From: Salipiger bermudensis HTCC2601
Lineage (GTDB): Bacteria > Pseudomonadota > Alphaproteobacteria > Rhodobacterales > Rhodobacteraceae
Direction: 5' to 3'
Assembly: GCF_000153725.1 (NCBI RefSeq)
Contig: NZ_DS022277.1
Location: 281,342 to 345,341, forward strand
Length of the DNA: 64,000 bases
Part shown: positions 27,445-35,691 of the stretch, in pieces
How positions within the stretch are numbered: the stretch's first letter is position 1
Layout of the letters: each line of letters opens with the position of its first letter
Program-made: the position numbers and the translations under genes
Notes under the pieces: generated by a model
Databases searched by the model: none
The model's input: only the letters and a program-made list of their open reading frames with translations
Told to the model about the DNA's origin: nothing

Positions 27445-28310
27445 TGGACAGGCGAACCCTGTTGACAGGAGCGGGCGCCGCGGCGCTCGCCTCCACCCTG
27501 CCCGGGCTTGCCGCGGCGGCCAACAGCCTGCCGCTCTCGGCGCCGGTCCGCGCTGGCCGCGTGACCCTGCGCTGCCGCGACGCCGAAGCGCTTGCGGCGT
27601 GGTACCAGAGCGCCGTCGGCCTGCAGGAGATCACCCGCGAGGGCGCCACGATCTGGCTCGGCGCGGGTGGCGAGCGACTGCTCGGCCTGACCGAGCGCAG
27701 TGGGCTCGACCTGCCGGGCCAGCAAGAGGCGGGCCTCTTTCACACCGCCATCCTGCTTCCCTCGCGCCGCGATCTCGCCAACTGGATCGCGATGGCGGTC
27801 GAGCGGCGCATCCCGGTCGACGGCACCGCCGATCACCGGGTCAGCGAGGCGATCTACCTCACCGATCCCGAGGGCAACGGGGTCGAGATCTACGCCGACA
27901 CCCCGCAGGCGGGCTGGCGCTGGGTCGATGGCGAGGTGCAGATGGGCTCCTACCGGCTCGACCTCGAGGGCATCATGGCCACGCTCGGGGCCCTGCCGCC
28001 GCTCTGGACCGGGGCACCGGCGGGCACGAGCATCGGCCACGTGCACATGAAGGTGGGCGATGCACCCCGTGCGGGACGCTGGTGGCAGGAGACGCTCGGC
28101 TTCGACGCGGTCAGCAGCCGCGACGATGCGGTGTTCCTCTCGACCGGGGGCTATCACCACCACATCGCCGTCAACCAGTGGCTCAGCGCCGGTGCGGGAC
28201 GGCGGTCGGAGCGCACCACGGGGCTCGAGCTGGTGGAGCTGCTGCGGCGCGATACCGGGCCCATGGAGCAGTTCGAAGACGACTGGGGCACCGCGATCCG
28301 GCTGGCCTGA
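27444..28310 (+). CDS. VOC-superfamily (glyoxalase/extradiol dioxygenase-like) protein, Tat-like export signal
   Basis: 288 aa. MDRRTLLTGAGAAALAS followed by an AAAN region looks like a twin-arginine-style leader, although the motif is RR-T-L-L. Two tandem vicinal-oxygen-chelate halves follow: GRVTLRCRDAEALAAWY with YLTDPEGNGVEIY, and GHVHMKVGDAPRAGRWW with a C-terminal metal-ligand region (YHHHIAVN). The family includes catechol 2,3-dioxygenases and glyoxalases; the exact substrate cannot be read off. An exported VOC protein cotranscribed with DoxX is uncommon and may be an oxidative or quinone detoxification pair. Confidence 0.8.
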   Translation: MDRRTLLTGAGAAALASTLPGLAAAANSLPLSAPVRAGRVTLRCRDAEALAAWYQSAVGLQEITREGATIWLGAGGERLLGLTERSGLDLPGQQEAGLFHTAILLPSRRDLANWIAMAVERRIPVDGTADHRVSEAIYLTDPEGNGVEIYADTPQAGWRWVDGEVQMGSYRLDLEGIMATLGALPPLWTGAPAGTSIGHVHMKVGDAPRAGRWWQETLGFDAVSSRDDAVFLSTGGYHHHIAVNQWLSAGAGRRSERTTGLELVELLRRDTGPMEQFEDDWGTAIRLA

Positions 28311-28315
28311 GACAG

Positions 28316-28378
28316 GCGCCGCCTTCGCCAGCAGGGCGGCGCACCGCATCCCGGCCTCCGCCAAGGTCGCCGGGATGC
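28316..28378. terminator. Tandem hairpins between convergent genes
   Basis: Two stems fill the gap between the VOC gene and phnE: GCGCCGCC/GGCGGCGC (28316-28323 with 28335-28342) and a perfect 10-bp GCATCCCGGC/GCCGGGATGC (28346-28355 with 28369-28378). No clear T tracts. They probably end transcription from one or both sides. Confidence 0.55.
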
Positions 28379-28381
28379 GCC

Positions 28382-29185
28382 TTACCTTACGCGCGCGCGC
28401 AGCTTGTCGGTGCAGAGCTCCATGAGCAGCACGATGGCAAAGATCACAAGGATGATCATCGAGGCGTTGCGGTACTGGAAGAGATCGAAGGCCACCTTCA
28501 GCTCCTGCCCGATGCCGCCGGCACCGACGAGCCCGAGCACCACCGACGAGCGCACCGCCTTTTCCAGCGCAAAGAGCGAGGAGTTGATCAGCGACGGCAT
28601 GATGTCTGGCAGCACGCCGCCAACCAGAACCGAGGCACGGTTGGCGCCGATGGCCCGCAGCGCCTCCTGCGGCTCGCGCTCGGCATCCTCCATCGCCTCG
28701 GCGAAGAACCGGCCGCAGAAGCCGATGGTGTCGACCATGATGGTCATCGTGCCCGCGACCGCGCCAAGGCCCACCGTCGCCACGAAGAGCAGTGCCCAGA
28801 CGAGGTCCGGGATGGTACGCAGCAGCGAGACGAAGGCCTTCACGAGGAACGCGCCGCGCCCGAGCGGCGACAGCCCCCGCGCCGAGAGCCACGCGATCGG
28901 CAGGCTGAGCACGATGCCGATGGCCGCCCCGGCAAGCGCGATCTGGAAGGTCTCGAGGATGCGCAGCGCGATCCGCGCGAGGAAATCCGCCTCGGTATTG
29001 GGCGGCAGCATCCGGCCCACGAGACGCAGCATCCCCGGCACACCATCAGCCAGTTGCCCCAGCGAGGGCGCGACGTTGTTCATCGACACCAGAACCAGCG
29101 CGCCGACGGTTACCAGCGCGGCGAAAGAGGCGGGCGACAGCCCGCCCATGCGGTCCGGGGTCGGCAGGGGGCGGGGATCAGCCAT
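28382..29185 (-). CDS. phnE: Phosphonate ABC transporter permease PhnE
   Basis: 267 aa inner-membrane permease with about six hydrophobic segments. The central EAA-type loop is present (EPQEALRAIGANRASVLVGG then LPDIMPSLINSS), and the PhnE-typical ending VGAGGIGQELKVAFDLFQYR is clear. With PhnC and PhnD it imports phosphonates or phosphate esters. The start overlaps the end of phnC by 8 bases. Only one phnE is present. Confidence 0.93.
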   Translation of the reverse strand: MADPRPLPTPDRMGGLSPASFAALVTVGALVLVSMNNVAPSLGQLADGVPGMLRLVGRMLPPNTEADFLARIALRILETFQIALAGAAIGIVLSLPIAWLSARGLSPLGRGAFLVKAFVSLLRTIPDLVWALLFVATVGLGAVAGTMTIMVDTIGFCGRFFAEAMEDAEREPQEALRAIGANRASVLVGGVLPDIMPSLINSSLFALEKAVRSSVVLGLVGAGGIGQELKVAFDLFQYRNASMIILVIFAIVLLMELCTDKLRARVR

Positions 29186-29972
29186 GGAAGGTCTCGTTCA
29201 GATCGGATTGCGAGACCCGGCCGCTCGGCTTGTCGAACAGCACGCGTCCCTGTTTCAGCGCAACCACGCGGGTGGCGTAGTCCAGCGCGTGTTTCATGTC
29301 GTGCGAGGTGAACAGCAGCGTGATCCCCTGCCCACCGCAGAGGCTCTGGAACAGGTCCATCACGTTGCGCCCCGACACCGGGTCGAGGCTCGCCGCGGGC
29401 TCGTCGGCGATCAGCAGCCGGGGTCGGCGCACGAGCGCGCGGGCGATGGCGACACGCTGCTGCTGCCCGCCAGAGAGCGCGTCGGCACGCATCATCGCCT
29501 TGTCGGCCAGGTTCACCGCGTCCAGCGCCTCGAGCGCGCGCTGGCGCCACGGCTCGGGCGCGATGCTGTGCGAGAAGGCGCGCCAGCTGCCCGGAGCGCC
29601 GAACAGCCCGTGGATGACGTTCGACAGGACCGTGCGGCGCCGCACGAGGCAGTGTTTCTGGAACACGAAACCGGTCTGCTGGCGCAGGTGCTGGCGCTCG
29701 GCACGGCTGCCGCCGCCCTGCATCTGCGCCCCAAGGCAATCGAGCTCACCGCCGCTGATCGGGTGCAGGCCGATCAGGCATTTCAGAAGCGTGGACTTGC
29801 CGCAGCCGTTGGAGCCGATCAGCGCGATGCGTTCGCCCGGCTGGATCTGCAGATCGACGCCGCGCAGGATCATGCTGCGACGGTCATAGGATTTGGTCAG
29901 GCCGCGCGCGGTGATCACCGGCGCCACCGCGAGCTGCGCCGTCTCGGGCGGGGCAGTCTGGAGATCGAGCAT
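29178..29972 (-). CDS. phnC: Phosphonate ABC transporter ATP-binding protein PhnC
   Basis: 264 aa. Walker A GSNGCGKSTLL, Q-loop region QQTGFVFQKH, signature LSGGQQQR, Walker B LLIADEPAAS and switch His in FTSHDMKHAL are all intact. The order phnD-phnC-phnE on the minus strand is a standard importer operon. A hairpin lies between phnD and this gene, probably lowering its level relative to the binding protein. Confidence 0.93.
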   Translation of the reverse strand: MLDLQTAPPETAQLAVAPVITARGLTKSYDRRSMILRGVDLQIQPGERIALIGSNGCGKSTLLKCLIGLHPISGGELDCLGAQMQGGGSRAERQHLRQQTGFVFQKHCLVRRRTVLSNVIHGLFGAPGSWRAFSHSIAPEPWRQRALEALDAVNLADKAMMRADALSGGQQQRVAIARALVRRPRLLIADEPAASLDPVSGRNVMDLFQSLCGGQGITLLFTSHDMKHALDYATRVVALKQGRVLFDKPSGRVSQSDLNETFHG

Positions 29973-29990
29973 GAGGGCCTCCGAAAGGAT

Positions 29991-30011
29991 GCCGGGCCGC
30001 AGCGGCCCGGC
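29991..30011 (-). terminator. Intercistronic hairpin downstream of phnD
   Basis: Stem GCCGGGCC/GGCCCGGC with a 5-base loop sits just after the phnD stop and before phnC. No T run. It is a likely 3' stabiliser or attenuator giving more PhnD than PhnC/PhnE. Confidence 0.5.
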
Positions 30012-30028
30012 ACCGTCCGATCCGGGGA

Positions 30029-30889
30029 TCAGTTGCCGACGAAGGACGAGGTGTCGACGCCGATGGTCTGGTACATCGAGCGCACGTAGTCGTAATCGCC
30101 GTCCTTGACTTCGCTGAGGAAGAAGCCGCCCTTGTACTTCTGGTTGTCGTCGCCCTGCAGGACCGCCTGCATCAGCGTCTCGCCGTTCTCGACGAACGCC
30201 GCCTTCACCGCGGCGACGGCCTCGGCATCCGCATCGGCGCGCGCCACGAGGATGTCGTTCGGCAGGTCGCGGCCACGGGCAATCACGGTGAAGGACTGCT
30301 CGGGGAAGGCCTCGCGGATGCTCGCAAGGTGGCCCTCGTTCATGCCGACGGCGGCGACATCACCGCGGATCAGCGCCTCGACGGCGACATTGCGCGAAAT
30401 GATCTGCGGCATGTAGTCGGTGTTGTAGGCGAGGCCGAAATCCGACAGCACCTGCGCCGGTCCGAGGTGTTGGGAGGTCGAGCCGACCGACCCGAAGGTC
30501 ACGGTCTTGCCCTTCAGGTCCTGCACCGTCTTTACGGGGCCCTCGCTCAGCGCGACGATCTGCGCATAGTAGTTCGGGCGCTGCCAGGCGGTGACGATCT
30601 GCGCGTCGGTCAGCTCCTTGATCACCGCGTACTCGGCGGGGCCGGTCAGCACCAGGTCGACCTGGCCCTGGTTCAGCGCCTCGACGGCGGCCGTACGCGA
30701 ACTTACCGCGAAGAGCTCGATCTCTTCGCCGGAGATCTCTTCGAGCGCGGTTTCGAACGCGGCGAATTCCTGTTGCAGGGCTTCCAGCCCTTCGATGTCG
30801 GTCACCGCGAATTTCAGCGGATCGGCAAGGACGGGAGCGGCGACGGTGAGCGCGAGGGCAGCGGTCGCGGCGAGGAGAGAACGGATCAT
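30029..30889 (-). CDS. phnD: Phosphonate-binding periplasmic protein PhnD
   Basis: 286 aa from the ATG at 30889. The frame extends upstream, but the start MIRSLLAATAALALTVAAPVLA gives a proper signal peptide, whereas the longer version would bury it. Mature domain matches the PhnD/SsuA-like binding fold: PLKFAVTDIEG, VDLVLTGPAEYAV, GKTVTFGSVGSTSQHLGP, AVGMNEGHL. It binds phosphonates or organophosphates in the periplasm. First gene of the minus-strand operon, divergent from phnM. Confidence 0.92.
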   Translation of the reverse strand: MIRSLLAATAALALTVAAPVLADPLKFAVTDIEGLEALQQEFAAFETALEEISGEEIELFAVSSRTAAVEALNQGQVDLVLTGPAEYAVIKELTDAQIVTAWQRPNYYAQIVALSEGPVKTVQDLKGKTVTFGSVGSTSQHLGPAQVLSDFGLAYNTDYMPQIISRNVAVEALIRGDVAAVGMNEGHLASIREAFPEQSFTVIARGRDLPNDILVARADADAEAVAAVKAAFVENGETLMQAVLQGDDNQKYKGGFFLSEVKDGDYDYVRSMYQTIGVDTSSFVGN

Positions 30890-30915
30890 GCTGTGGTCTC
30901 CGAAGAAATGGGTTG

Positions 30916-30927
30916 CTGTGTACACAG
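30916..30927. promoter_or_regulatory. Palindromic operator candidate in phnD-phnM divergent promoter
   Basis: CTGTGTACACAG is a perfect 12-bp palindrome in the 106-bp gap between the divergent phnD and phnM starts; a partial copy (GTGTCACAG) follows at 30930-30938. GT-n-TA-n-AC cores are typical of HutC-subfamily GntR operators, so PhnF, encoded downstream, is the natural binder. Confidence 0.55.
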
Positions 30928-30995
30928 GAGTGTCACAGTTAGGGGTCATAGGGGGTTCCGTTGACAGTTTCGTGACGACCGGAGCAAAGCGAAGA

Positions 30996-32120
30996 ATGAC
31001 CGAGAATTGGACGATCACCGGCGGAGAGGTGCTGGCAGGCGGAGGACTGACCCAAGGGGCTCTGCACCTTGCCGGAGGTCAGATTACCGAGGCAGCGGCG
31101 CCTGAGGCACGCCGCTTCGATGCCACCGGCGCATGGGTGCTGCCGGGGATCGTCGACCTGCATGGCGACGGGTTCGAGGCGATCGTGCAGCCGCGCGCCG
31201 GCGTGCACTTTCCCTATCCGCTCGCCTTTGCCGAAGCCGACCGGCAGATGCTCTCGAACGGCATCACCACCGCGTTTCACGCGCTGACCGTGTCGTGGGA
31301 ACCGGGGCTGCGCAGCATCGAGGTCGCGCGCGAGCTGGTCGCAGCCCTCGAGGCGGCCACGCCGGGGCTGCGCTGTGACACCCACCTCAACATCCGCTGG
31401 GAGACCTTCGCAGTCGATCATGTCGAGGAGGTGCTGGGCTGGCTCGCGCGCCGACCGGGCGACATCCTGTCGATCAACGACCACACCACCGCGAACCGGA
31501 GCCTCGAGGCGGGCTCGAGCAAGGTCAAGCGCATGGCCGCGCGCATGGGGATAAGCCCGGAAGAGACCAAGCGCATGATCGACGACGTCTGGGCGCGACG
31601 CGACGAGGTGCCGGGCGCCACGGCGCAGATCTGCGCCGGCGCCACCGCGTGCGGCGCTCCGATCCTGTCGCACGACCAGTGCAGCGCCGGGGACTGGGCC
31701 GAGGGCAACCGGCTCGGGATCACGGTGTCGGAATTCCCCATGACCGAAGACGCAGCCGCCGCCGCGCGCGCCGCCAGCGAGCCGGTGATCCTCGGGGCGC
31801 CCAACGCGCTGCGCGGGCTGAGCCACAACGGCGCGCTCTGCGCCACCGCCGCGATCGGCGCCGGACTCTGCGACGTGCTGGCCTCGGATTACTACTACCC
31901 GGCGCCGCTGCACGCCGCGTTGCGGCTCTGGCAGACCGGCGTGCTGCCGCTGGCCGACGCGTGGGCGCTGGTCTCGACAAACCCGGCGCGGGCAGCCAAG
32001 CTGCATGACCGGGGCAAGATCGCGCCCGGGAAGCGCGCCGATCTGCTGGTACTCGACCCCGAGAGCCGCGAGGTCCGCGCCGTGTTCGTGAATGGGAGAA
32101 AAGTGCTCGACCGTGTCTGA
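30996..32120 (+). CDS. phnM: PhnM, ribose 1-methylphosphonate 5-triphosphate diphosphatase
   Basis: 374 aa from the ATG at 30996; the open frame continues upstream but lies antisense to phnD and across the promoter. Amidohydrolase fold: VLPGIVDLHGDGFE (metal site), FHALTVSWEP, DTHLNIRWE, LSINDHTT, LSHDQCS, LASDYYYPAPL and NPARAAKLHDRGKIAPGKRADL. PhnM removes pyrophosphate from ribose 1-phosphonate 5-triphosphate in the C-P lyase pathway. The lyase core genes phnGHIJKL are not in this window. The end overlaps phnF. Confidence 0.92.
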   Translation: MTENWTITGGEVLAGGGLTQGALHLAGGQITEAAAPEARRFDATGAWVLPGIVDLHGDGFEAIVQPRAGVHFPYPLAFAEADRQMLSNGITTAFHALTVSWEPGLRSIEVARELVAALEAATPGLRCDTHLNIRWETFAVDHVEEVLGWLARRPGDILSINDHTTANRSLEAGSSKVKRMAARMGISPEETKRMIDDVWARRDEVPGATAQICAGATACGAPILSHDQCSAGDWAEGNRLGITVSEFPMTEDAAAAARAASEPVILGAPNALRGLSHNGALCATAAIGAGLCDVLASDYYYPAPLHAALRLWQTGVLPLADAWALVSTNPARAAKLHDRGKIAPGKRADLLVLDPESREVRAVFVNGRKVLDRV

Positions 32121-32907
32121 CATCTCGCCCGAGAACCCGATCCCCGGCGCGCATCCGGAGCTCGCGGCGCTGGCGACGCGGCCCTACGCGCCGAAATCCC
32201 TTCGCGCGATCTGGTTGCAGATCTATGACCGGCTGGCGGACGCCATCGAGCGCGGCCTCGTGGCGCCCGGCGCGAAGCTGCCCGGGGAGGTGCATCTCGC
32301 CGACCTCTTCGGAGTGAGCCGGATCACCGTGCGCCGCGCCCTCGCCCTGCACCAGAGCGAGGGCAAGCTGCAGGCTCGCAAGGGGGTCGGGATCTTCGTT
32401 CGGCAGAAGCCGCGCTACTTCGAGATCCGCAACGACATGACCTTCGCCGACTCCCTCGTCGCCGATGGCGGCGAGATCTCCACCCGCACCTTGCTGCTCG
32501 AGCGCGGCCCGGCCAGCGCCGAGGCGGCACGGCTTTTCGGTCTGTCTCCCGGCGATCCGGTGCTGAAGCTGCATCGCCTTCGGATGCTCGACGGCGCGCC
32601 GATCTATGTCTCGCGCAAGGAGTTCCCGCTGGCGCGGTTTCCCCGCTTCGAGGCGGATTACGCGGAAAGCGCATCGGTCGTCGCGGTCTATCGTGCCACG
32701 GGGATCGCGCATTACCGCCGCGCCGAGACCCGGGTGCGCGGCGGGCTCGCCAGCCGAGAAGAGGCCGAGATCCTCGGCCTCACCCCGAAGACACCGGTAC
32801 AGCACGTCACGTCGATCAACCGCGATCCCGACGGCGCCGCAATCGAACTCAACCGCGGCTGCTGGCCGATGAGCAGCGTCGAGCTGGTCTTTACCAGCGA
32901 CGGCTGA
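32092..32907 (+). CDS. phnF: GntR/HutC-family regulator PhnF
   Basis: 271 aa from ATG 32092; GTG at 32113 is an alternative start with GGGAGA 13 bases upstream, and either overlaps phnM. Winged helix-turn-helix about residues 40-105 (LPGEVHLADLFGVSRITVRRAL then LQARKGVGIFV), then a UTRA ligand domain (LLLERGPASAEAARLFGL, DPVLKLHRLRMLDGAPIYV). It probably represses the phn promoters by binding the palindrome at 30916 and responds to a phosphonate metabolite. Confidence 0.85.
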   Translation: MGEKCSTVSDISPENPIPGAHPELAALATRPYAPKSLRAIWLQIYDRLADAIERGLVAPGAKLPGEVHLADLFGVSRITVRRALALHQSEGKLQARKGVGIFVRQKPRYFEIRNDMTFADSLVADGGEISTRTLLLERGPASAEAARLFGLSPGDPVLKLHRLRMLDGAPIYVSRKEFPLARFPRFEADYAESASVVAVYRATGIAHYRRAETRVRGGLASREEAEILGLTPKTPVQHVTSINRDPDGAAIELNRGCWPMSSVELVFTSDG

Positions 32908-32938
32908 GGGCGTCCTGTCGGATCCTGCGCATGAAAAA

Positions 32939-32961
32939 GGGCGGCCCGCCGGGCCGCCCTT
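32939..32961. terminator. Bidirectional terminator between phnF and metQ
   Basis: Perfect 9-bp stem GGGCGGCCC/GGGCCGCCC with a GCC loop, preceded by AAAAA and followed by TT. It lies between the convergent phnF and metQ genes; the A run gives a T tract for minus-strand transcripts. Confidence 0.8.
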
Positions 32962-32984
32962 CCGCTGTCACGAGAGCGTCGCGC

Positions 32985-33761
32985 TTACCAGGAGGTCAGC
33001 ACGGTGCCGTGGTACTTCTCGTCGATGAACGCCTTGATCTCGGGGCTGTGATAAGCGTCGATCAGCGGCTGGACCCAGGGCTGCTCCTCGTCCCCTTCGC
33101 GCACCACGATGATGTTCACGTAAGGATTGTCGGCGCTTTCCATCGCGATCGAGTCTTCCTTCGGGTTCAGACCAGAAGCGATGGCGTAGTTGGTGTTGAT
33201 CAGCGCCGCGTCGAGATCGGCCAGCGACCGCGGCAGTTGCGCCGCGTCGAGTTCACGGAAGCGGATGTCCTTGGGGTTCTCGACGATGTCGAGCACGGTC
33301 GGCACGAGGCCGGTGCCCTCGGCGAGCGTGATCAGTCCGAGGCTTTGCAGCACCAGCAGCGCGCGGCCACCGTTGGTCGGATCGTTCGGGATGCCCATGG
33401 AGCCGCCCTCGGGGAAGGCCTCCATGTCGGTGATGCTGTCGGAATACACGCCCATCGGGGTGGTGATGGTGGTCGCCACCGGCACCAGCGCGAAGCCGCG
33501 GTCGTTGACCTGATTGTCGAGATAGGGCTCGTGCTGGAACGAGTTGGCCTCGATGTCGCCATCGGCCAGCGCCTGGTTCGGCACCACGTAATCCGAGAAC
33601 TCGACCACGTCGATGTTCAGGCCCATGGGCTCGGCGATCTTGGCCACCTCTTCCATGATCTCGGCATGCTCGCCAGGCGAGACGCCGACCTTGATGTCCT
33701 CGGCAGAGGCGGTGCCGGCAATGAGCGCCAGCGCGGAGACGACGGGGATCAGTCGCTTCAT
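32985..33761 (-). CDS. metQ: Methionine ABC transporter substrate-binding protein MetQ
   Basis: 258 aa with a signal peptide (MKRLIPVVSALALIAGTASA) ending in an A-x-A site, with no lipobox Cys, so it is periplasmic rather than a lipoprotein. Family features: IKVGVSPGEHAEIME, VVEFSDYVVPNQALADGDIEANSFQHEPYLD, SMGIPNDPTNGGRALLVLQ and ALINTNYA. It binds methionine for MetNI. Last gene of metN-metI-metQ on the minus strand, followed by a good terminator. Confidence 0.93.
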   Translation of the reverse strand: MKRLIPVVSALALIAGTASAEDIKVGVSPGEHAEIMEEVAKIAEPMGLNIDVVEFSDYVVPNQALADGDIEANSFQHEPYLDNQVNDRGFALVPVATTITTPMGVYSDSITDMEAFPEGGSMGIPNDPTNGGRALLVLQSLGLITLAEGTGLVPTVLDIVENPKDIRFRELDAAQLPRSLADLDAALINTNYAIASGLNPKEDSIAMESADNPYVNIIVVREGDEEQPWVQPLIDAYHSPEIKAFIDEKYHGTVLTSW

Positions 33762-33807
33762 GGGAATTTCCTTCCTTGGTGCATTCTTCTGATGCTTGAT
33801 TTCGGGA

Positions 33808-34482
33808 TCAGCGGCCGCGATTGCGCGGCGCGCGCTTGTCGACCAGTCTGGCCAGCCCCTCGCCGAGGGACTGCACTTGCTGGACCAGCACGATGAGGAT
33901 GACGACCACCGCCAGCATGACCTCGGGCATAAAGCGCTGGTAACCGTAGCGGATGCCGAGATCGCCGAGCCCTTCGCCGCCCACGGCGCCGACCATGGCG
34001 GAATAGCCGATCAGGCTGACCACGGCGAGGGTCAGGCCCAGAGTGATGCCGGGCAGCGCCTCGGGGATCAGGACCTTGCGGATGATCTGCAGCGGGGTGG
34101 CGCCCATGGCGCGGGCGGCCTCGATCAGGCCGCTGTCGACCTCGCGGATGGCGTTTTCCACCAGACGCGCAATGAAGGGCACGGCGGCGATGGTCAGCGG
34201 CACGATGGCGGCGGTGGTGCCGATGGAGGTGCCGGCAATCAGTCGCGTGAACGGGATGATCGCCACCACGAGGATGATGAACGGCACCGAGCGGGTGGCG
34301 TTGACCACCAGCCCCAGCACCTTGTTCACCGCCGGCGACGACAGCAGCTCGCCACGCTGCGACACGGCGAGGTAGACGCCGATGGGCAGGCCGAAAATCG
34401 TGCCGAGCGCGCCGGAGATCGCCACCATGTAGAGCGTCTGCAGCGTTGCTTCGAGCAGCATGTTGATCAGGTTAGCCGACAT
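33808..34482 (-). CDS. metI: Methionine ABC transporter permease MetI
   Basis: 224 aa from ATG 34482, the first start giving a proper membrane N-terminus; the longer frame is antisense or frame-shadow of metN. Five or so membrane helices, with the EAA loop (REVDSGLIEAARAMGATPLQII) and MVGAVGGEGLGDLGIRYG typical of MetI. Overlaps the end of metN by 11 bases. Confidence 0.93.
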   Translation of the reverse strand: MSANLINMLLEATLQTLYMVAISGALGTIFGLPIGVYLAVSQRGELLSSPAVNKVLGLVVNATRSVPFIILVVAIIPFTRLIAGTSIGTTAAIVPLTIAAVPFIARLVENAIREVDSGLIEAARAMGATPLQIIRKVLIPEALPGITLGLTLAVVSLIGYSAMVGAVGGEGLGDLGIRYGYQRFMPEVMLAVVVILIVLVQQVQSLGEGLARLVDKRAPRNRGR

Positions 34483-35533
34483 AGCCCAGCACCTCCGTGA
34501 GCAGCTCGTGACGTTCCAGATAGGCGCGCGCCTCGGCGCCGCGCCCGGCCTCGACCGAGACCAGCAGGTTGCCGAACGGGTGCGGGCCGATCTCCTCGAT
34601 GGCGCCGGCGAGGATGTTGACGGCGATGCCGAGCTCCGAGGTGAGCATGGCCAGCATCGGGTCGGTGGCGTGGCGCCCGGCAAAGGTGATGCGGATCACC
34701 TCCTGAGCGGCGCCTTGCGGGCGCTCGGGCTGCAGCCGGTCGGCGATGAAGCTCGGCAGGGTGACGCCGGTGATGCCCGACAGGAACGAGCGCGTCGTGG
34801 AATGCTTGGGGTCGGCGAAGACGTCGTAGGTGGTGCCCTGCTCGACGATGCGGCCGCCGTCGATCACCGCCACGTGGCTGGCGATGTCGCGCACGACGGC
34901 CATTTCGTGGGTGATCAGCAGGATGGTGAGGCCGAGATCGCGGTTGATGTCGGCCAGCAGCTTGAGCACCGTCTGCGTGGTCTCGGGATCGAGCGCCGAG
35001 GTGGCCTCGTCCGACAGCAGCACCTTGGGCCGCGTCGCGAGCGCCCGGGCGATGCCCACGCGCTGCTTCTGACCGCCCGAAAGCTCTGCCGGGTAGCGCC
35101 GGCTCAACTCCTCGAGGCCCACACGCGCGATCAGGTCATCGACCCGCGGCTTGATCTCGGCGCTCGGCACGCCGGCAATCTCGAGCGGCAGCGCGACGTT
35201 GCCATAGACCGTGCGCGAGCTCAGCAGGTTGAAGTGCTGGAAGATCATCCCGACATCGCGGCGGATGTGGCGCAGCTTGGCCGCGCTGGCGCGCCCGACA
35301 TCGTGCCCGGCAACCGTCACGCTGCCTGTGGTCGGCTGTTCCAGCCCGTTGACCATGCGCAAGAGCGTTGACTTGCCGGCGCCCGAGCGCCCGATGATTC
35401 CAGTGATCGTCCCGGCCGGCACGTCGAGGCTCACGTCCTCGAGCGCCATGACCTGGCCCGAGCCCTTCTTTTCAAAGGACTTTCCAAGGGCCGCGAAGCT
35501 GATCGCGGCGCCCGTTGTCTGTTTCTCGGCCAT
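34472..35533 (-). CDS. metN: Methionine ABC transporter ATP-binding protein MetN
   Basis: 353 aa. Walker A GRSGAGKSTLL, Q-loop VGMIFQHFNLL, signature LSGGQKQR, Walker B VLLSDEATSALD, and switch His in LITHEMAV. The C-terminal ~75 residues form the NIL (methionine-sensing) domain (IRITFAGRHATDPMLAML and IDE-like EIGPHPFGNLLV). It powers methionine import and is probably feedback-inhibited by methionine. The 158 bp upstream shows no recognisable SAM riboswitch. Confidence 0.93.
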   Translation of the reverse strand: MAEKQTTGAAISFAALGKSFEKKGSGQVMALEDVSLDVPAGTITGIIGRSGAGKSTLLRMVNGLEQPTTGSVTVAGHDVGRASAAKLRHIRRDVGMIFQHFNLLSSRTVYGNVALPLEIAGVPSAEIKPRVDDLIARVGLEELSRRYPAELSGGQKQRVGIARALATRPKVLLSDEATSALDPETTQTVLKLLADINRDLGLTILLITHEMAVVRDIASHVAVIDGGRIVEQGTTYDVFADPKHSTTRSFLSGITGVTLPSFIADRLQPERPQGAAQEVIRITFAGRHATDPMLAMLTSELGIAVNILAGAIEEIGPHPFGNLLVSVEAGRGAEARAYLERHELLTEVLGYVG

Positions 35534-35691
35534 CCGAGCCTCTCGCTAGCGTCCGGCCTCCTCCCGCGGCGCGATAGACCGGATTAGCCGGACGGACGCA
35601 AGGGTCTGTCTGCGCAAAACCGTTGTCCGCGGGGCAGCAGTCTCGACCGACAGGCGACGCCCGTCAGGGGACGAGTCGGGCGGCGCGGCGG

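Noticed and set aside
35534-35691. Possible SAM riboswitch upstream of metN
   Set aside because: The 158 bp show no SAM-II or SAM-I like conserved core or pseudoknot arms that I can recognise.
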